Below, one piece after another: positions 3,967-6,450 of a DNA stretch of 6,450 nt. The stretch covers positions 1 to 6,450 of the forward strand of contig CAYSWR010000049.1 of the NCBI GenBank assembly GCA_964434855.1, given 5' to 3'. The notes beneath the pieces were generated by a model. It was not told the DNA's origin. It was given only the letters and a program-made list of their open reading frames with translations, and did no database searches. Within the stretch, counting starts at the first letter, position 1; the number at the start of each line of letters is the position of its first letter. The position numbers and the translations under genes are program-made. Source of the DNA: UBA8516 sp964434855 (GTDB lineage: Archaea > Thermoproteota > Nitrososphaeria > Nitrososphaerales > Nitrosopumilaceae).

Positions 3967-6450
3967 CTAATTTATGTTTGTGTTAAAATTTTTTAAACAA
4001 ATTAAAAGAATTTGGTCTAAAACATTTTGAGCTGCTTCTGGAGAATAATGAGTTTCTGCATATTTTTTTCCATTAATTGAAATTTTATTCCACAGAATTT
4101 CATCATTATAGAGATTGATGACTTTCATTACAAATGCATCAGGTTCATCTGCAATTAATAAAATATTCTTATCTTTTGTCATACCTTCTGCACCAATACT
4201 TGTAGTCACAATTGGTATACCATATGCTAAGCCTTGTGTGATCTTACCTTTAACTCCAGCACCATATCTTAAAGGGGCTACAAGAATCCTACATTGATTA
4301 AGAGGAGGATCGATGTTTTCCACATAACCAAGAAATTCAATATTGTTTTGTTTCTTGCATTTTTCTACAATTGCCGGTGTGGCATTACTGCCGATAACTA
4401 CTAGTTTGACATCGGGTAATTTTTTATTTATTTTAGGCATGATTTCACTAATTAAAAAATTTAAGGAATCCACATTAGGAGGGTGCTGAAATCCACCAAT
4501 AAATAAAAGATCACTTCTCATTTTGAAAGGAGGTACTTTATCACTTGGAATTTGTAAAGGTGGGATTATGGCTACATTAGTGTTAGGTAAATCATTTAAC
4601 AAGATTTTTGCATCATGCATACTAACAACTAAAACAATATCAGATTTTTTTATTATTTCAAATTCATCCTCCCTGGTTAGCATCGCTTGCTCTTGTTTTT
4701 TCTTATCGCCAAAAAATTCTGCTTCACGTAATTCTCTTACATAATGCAAATCGTGTGTTTCATAAACAATTTTACATTGTGGTGCATACTGTCTTAATTT
4801 ATCAATGTATTTTTTTGAGATATGCGGTCTAGCCATAAAACAAACATGAAATGCCCATCCACGTTCTTTAATGAATGATTCAAAATCATTTTGACCATAT
4901 ATTACTTCAATGCCTTTTTGTTGTAGTTCTGTCACATATGGTTCAGTTTTGTTTAGATTATCAGGCCAAAAAGTAACATTATTCCCTTCTAAAGATAATA
5001 TGGAACATATGTAATAAGTCATTAAAGAACCTGCGTCTTTATCGTATTCTGGGACATAATGATCAATAAACAAAATATTGGCTCCATTTTTTCTATTTCG
5101 TTCAATATAGACATTTCTTGGAGAAGAATTACTCCTGTTTTTTAAAATACTCTCCCATTTTTTTCTGAGTTTTTTTTCATTGTCTATTTGATATTGTTTT
5201 ATTCCAATCGAAGTATCTTTTCCTTGAGTACTTCCTTCGTGATGAACTATTGTTGCTAGTGGTTGATAGAGTACTCTATAACCCATATCTCTTATTGCTA
5301 GACACAGATCTGCATCTTCACAATATGCAGGGTGATATTGGATATCAAATCCATTTAATTTTTCAAATATGTTTTTTTTGACCATCAAACAAGATCCAGA
5401 ACAATAATCTACGTCTCTAACAAAATTAAAGTTAAAATCATCGGGGTCTTGATTTCTTCCATAATTCCAAGATGTGTCTTTCCACACTATACACCCCGCT
5501 TCCTGTAATTTTCCATCAGTAAAGATAATTTTTGGTCCTACTGCGCCTATTTTGTCATCTAATCCAAGTTTCAACATGGATTCTAACCAAGTTGGAGTAA
5601 CTATTTCGACATCATCATTAAGAAACAAAAAAAATTCTCCATTGGATTTCTTTGCCGCAAAATTATTCATTGCTGTAAATGAATATTCTTTTTCATAAAT
5701 TAAGACAGTATGTTTAATTGTTTTAAGAAATTTACGCATATCTGAATTTTCATCTAGATTATTTGTAACGATTATAATCTCATAGTTTTTATACGTAGAT
5801 TTTTCAATACTTGCAATATTTTGTTTTAGAAACGCAGTTTGATTATAAGTAGATATTATTATTGAAATTTTGGGGATTCTAGGTAAGTCATAGATGTTAG
5901 AAGAACCAATCTTGAGACTTTTTCTTAATTGGTTGTTGACATTGGTTTTTGTTGGCTGTATTATTTTTTGGTTTGATTCAAGCTGGATTAAATCTAAATC
6001 CTTGAGTGCAAAAAGTGGAGTAGTACTAGATAGTGATTTGGTTTTTTTACTATTGAATCTAATGCGAATCTTTTCTCTTGCAGCTTGCAAAAATACTTTG
6101 AATCCTTGGTTTTGTATGATTGCCATTGAGACTCGTGACAGTCTGAGCATTTCACCCCTTTTAGTATCTGGAGGAAAAGCTTTGTCGACGGTACGAAGAA
6201 TTTTAAACATAGTTTTGAGACTAATTGAGTTTTTGATGCTGTCTAATTCAAACACGGTTCTAGAAAATTTATCTTGAAGATCCTGCATCTGTGCGTCTTT
6301 TGTGGCAATAGCTCCCTGAAATTCTTTTTGAAGGTTGGTAATTGTCGTGTCTTTTTCATTATTTAACTTGTTGAGATCAAGTACCCGTTGCATATGCTCA
6401 TCAAGTTCTTTTTGAAGATTTGAAATTGTCTTGACTCTTTCGTCATTTGA
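3967..6450 (-). CDS. Two-domain (GT2 + GT4) glycosyltransferase with N-terminal coiled coil, 5' end beyond the window
   Basis: The frame is open to the right edge, so the ATG at 6391-6393 is probably internal and the real start lies outside; residues below are counted from that Met. About 1-60 is coiled coil with repeated TITNLQKEF/TISNLQKEL units, joining through a basic helical linker (about 60-115; PPDTKRGE, NQGFKVF) common in envelope transferases. Residues about 174-415 are an inverting-type GT2 (GT-A) domain: ISIIISTYNQ, metal-binding LNDD (258-261), the CSGSCLMV acceptor loop, CEDADL with the likely catalytic base (E359/D360), and HHEG (384-387). Residues about 437-800 are a GT4-type GT-B domain: ILFIDHYVPEYDKDAGS, FIGGFQHPPN (631-640), VVIGSN, and APLRYGAGVKGK...GIPIVTT...GAEGM near 706-738. 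Two catalytic units on one chain suggest two successive transfers in surface-glycan or O-chain-like assembly on the cytoplasmic face. The usual first Asp of the GT2 nucleotide site is Thr (IIVTNN, T210). Sugars transferred cannot be told from sequence. Confidence 0.92.
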   Translation of the reverse strand, partial: SNDERVKTISNLQKELDEHMQRVLDLNKLNNEKDTTITNLQKEFQGAIATKDAQMQDLQDKFSRTVFELDSIKNSISLKTMFKILRTVDKAFPPDTKRGEMLRLSRVSMAIIQNQGFKVFLQAAREKIRIRFNSKKTKSLSSTTPLFALKDLDLIQLESNQKIIQPTKTNVNNQLRKSLKIGSSNIYDLPRIPKISIIISTYNQTAFLKQNIASIEKSTYKNYEIIIVTNNLDENSDMRKFLKTIKHTVLIYEKEYSFTAMNNFAAKKSNGEFFLFLNDDVEIVTPTWLESMLKLGLDDKIGAVGPKIIFTDGKLQEAGCIVWKDTSWNYGRNQDPDDFNFNFVRDVDYCSGSCLMVKKNIFEKLNGFDIQYHPAYCEDADLCLAIRDMGYRVLYQPLATIVHHEGSTQGKDTSIGIKQYQIDNEKKLRKKWESILKNRSNSSPRNVYIERNRKNGANILFIDHYVPEYDKDAGSLMTYYICSILSLEGNNVTFWPDNLNKTEPYVTELQQKGIEVIYGQNDFESFIKERGWAFHVCFMARPHISKKYIDKLRQYAPQCKIVYETHDLHYVRELREAEFFGDKKKQEQAMLTREDEFEIIKKSDIVLVVSMHDAKILLNDLPNTNVAIIPPLQIPSDKVPPFKMRSDLLFIGGFQHPPNVDSLNFLISEIMPKINKKLPDVKLVVIGSNATPAIVEKCKKQNNIEFLGYVENIDPPLNQCRILVAPLRYGAGVKGKITQGLAYGIPIVTTSIGAEGMTKDKNILLIADEPDAFVMKVINLYNDEILWNKISINGKKYAETHYSPEAAQNVLDQILLICLKNFNTNIN
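6319..6450 (-). repeat. 84-bp-period coding repeat (28-residue coiled-coil unit)
   Basis: The segments 6403-6450 and 6319-6366 match at 38 of 48 bases without gaps and are offset by exactly 84 bp. They encode SNLQKEL- and TNLQKEF-type units 28 residues, or four heptads, apart. A further degenerate copy of the K-D-x-x-x-x-x-L-Q-x-x-F pattern follows 18 residues later (KDAQMQDLQDKF). The array is cut by the window edge, so more copies may lie outside. Confidence 0.7.

Noticed and set aside
5894..6277. 127-codon + strand ORF with hydrophobic start
   Set aside because: It lies opposite the linker and start of the GT2 domain of the large transferase; its apparent hydrophobicity follows from reading antisense to charged codons.
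1..6450. Defence system, CRISPR, transposon ends or tRNA
   Set aside because: I looked for direct repeats with regular spacers, terminal inverted repeats, transposase or nuclease motifs and cloverleaf patterns on both strands and found none.

Overview
The window looks like part of a surface-glycan (cell-envelope polysaccharide or glycoprotein) island from an AT-rich archaeon, most likely an ammonia-oxidising Nitrososphaerota (Thaumarchaeota) of the Nitrosopumilus/Nitrosarchaeum type. The grounds are: low G+C throughout; TATA-like boxes lying about 25 nt before start codons or predicted transcript starts; no Shine-Dalgarno sequences before the starts; a decayed gene that resembles the archaeal SIS-type phosphoglucose/phosphomannose isomerase; and an extracellular protein rich in N-glycosylation sequons. 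The taxonomic placement is inference, since no rRNA or taxon-specific marker is present.

Layout. 1-302: a short, unrecognised basic ORF on + (72-302) whose stop overlaps the stop of the next, convergent gene. 297-1448 (-): a complete GT4-type (GT-B) glycosyltransferase. 1449-1527: a compact divergent promoter region with a TATA box readable on both strands and a palindrome. 1528-about 1905 (+): a pseudogene of a SIS-domain sugar-phosphate isomerase with three in-frame stops. 2029-3699 (+): a membrane-anchored extracellular glycoside-hydrolase-like TIM barrel followed by a carbohydrate-binding-like beta domain, with twelve N-glycosylation sequons all in its second half. 3700-3966: a gene-free convergent intergenic stretch. 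3967-6450 (-): a large two-headed glycosyltransferase (N-terminal coiled coil, GT2/GT-A domain, GT4/GT-B domain) that runs off the right edge, so its start is not in the window.

How they fit together: the two glycosyltransferase genes would build a glycan on the cytoplasmic face of the membrane, and the hydrolase-like protein would act on or bind glycan outside the cell. The dead isomerase is probably a former duplicate supplying mannose-6-P/fructose-6-P to the same pathway; a functional copy elsewhere is expected. Mixed strands, single-gene transcription units and a gene corpse are typical of a fast-evolving envelope-glycan locus. I see no CRISPR array, tRNA, rRNA, transposase or defence system. 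The most notable features are the modular fused transferase with a 28-residue coiled-coil repeat, and the sequon-crowded hydrolase-like protein whose catalytic nucleophile I could not find.
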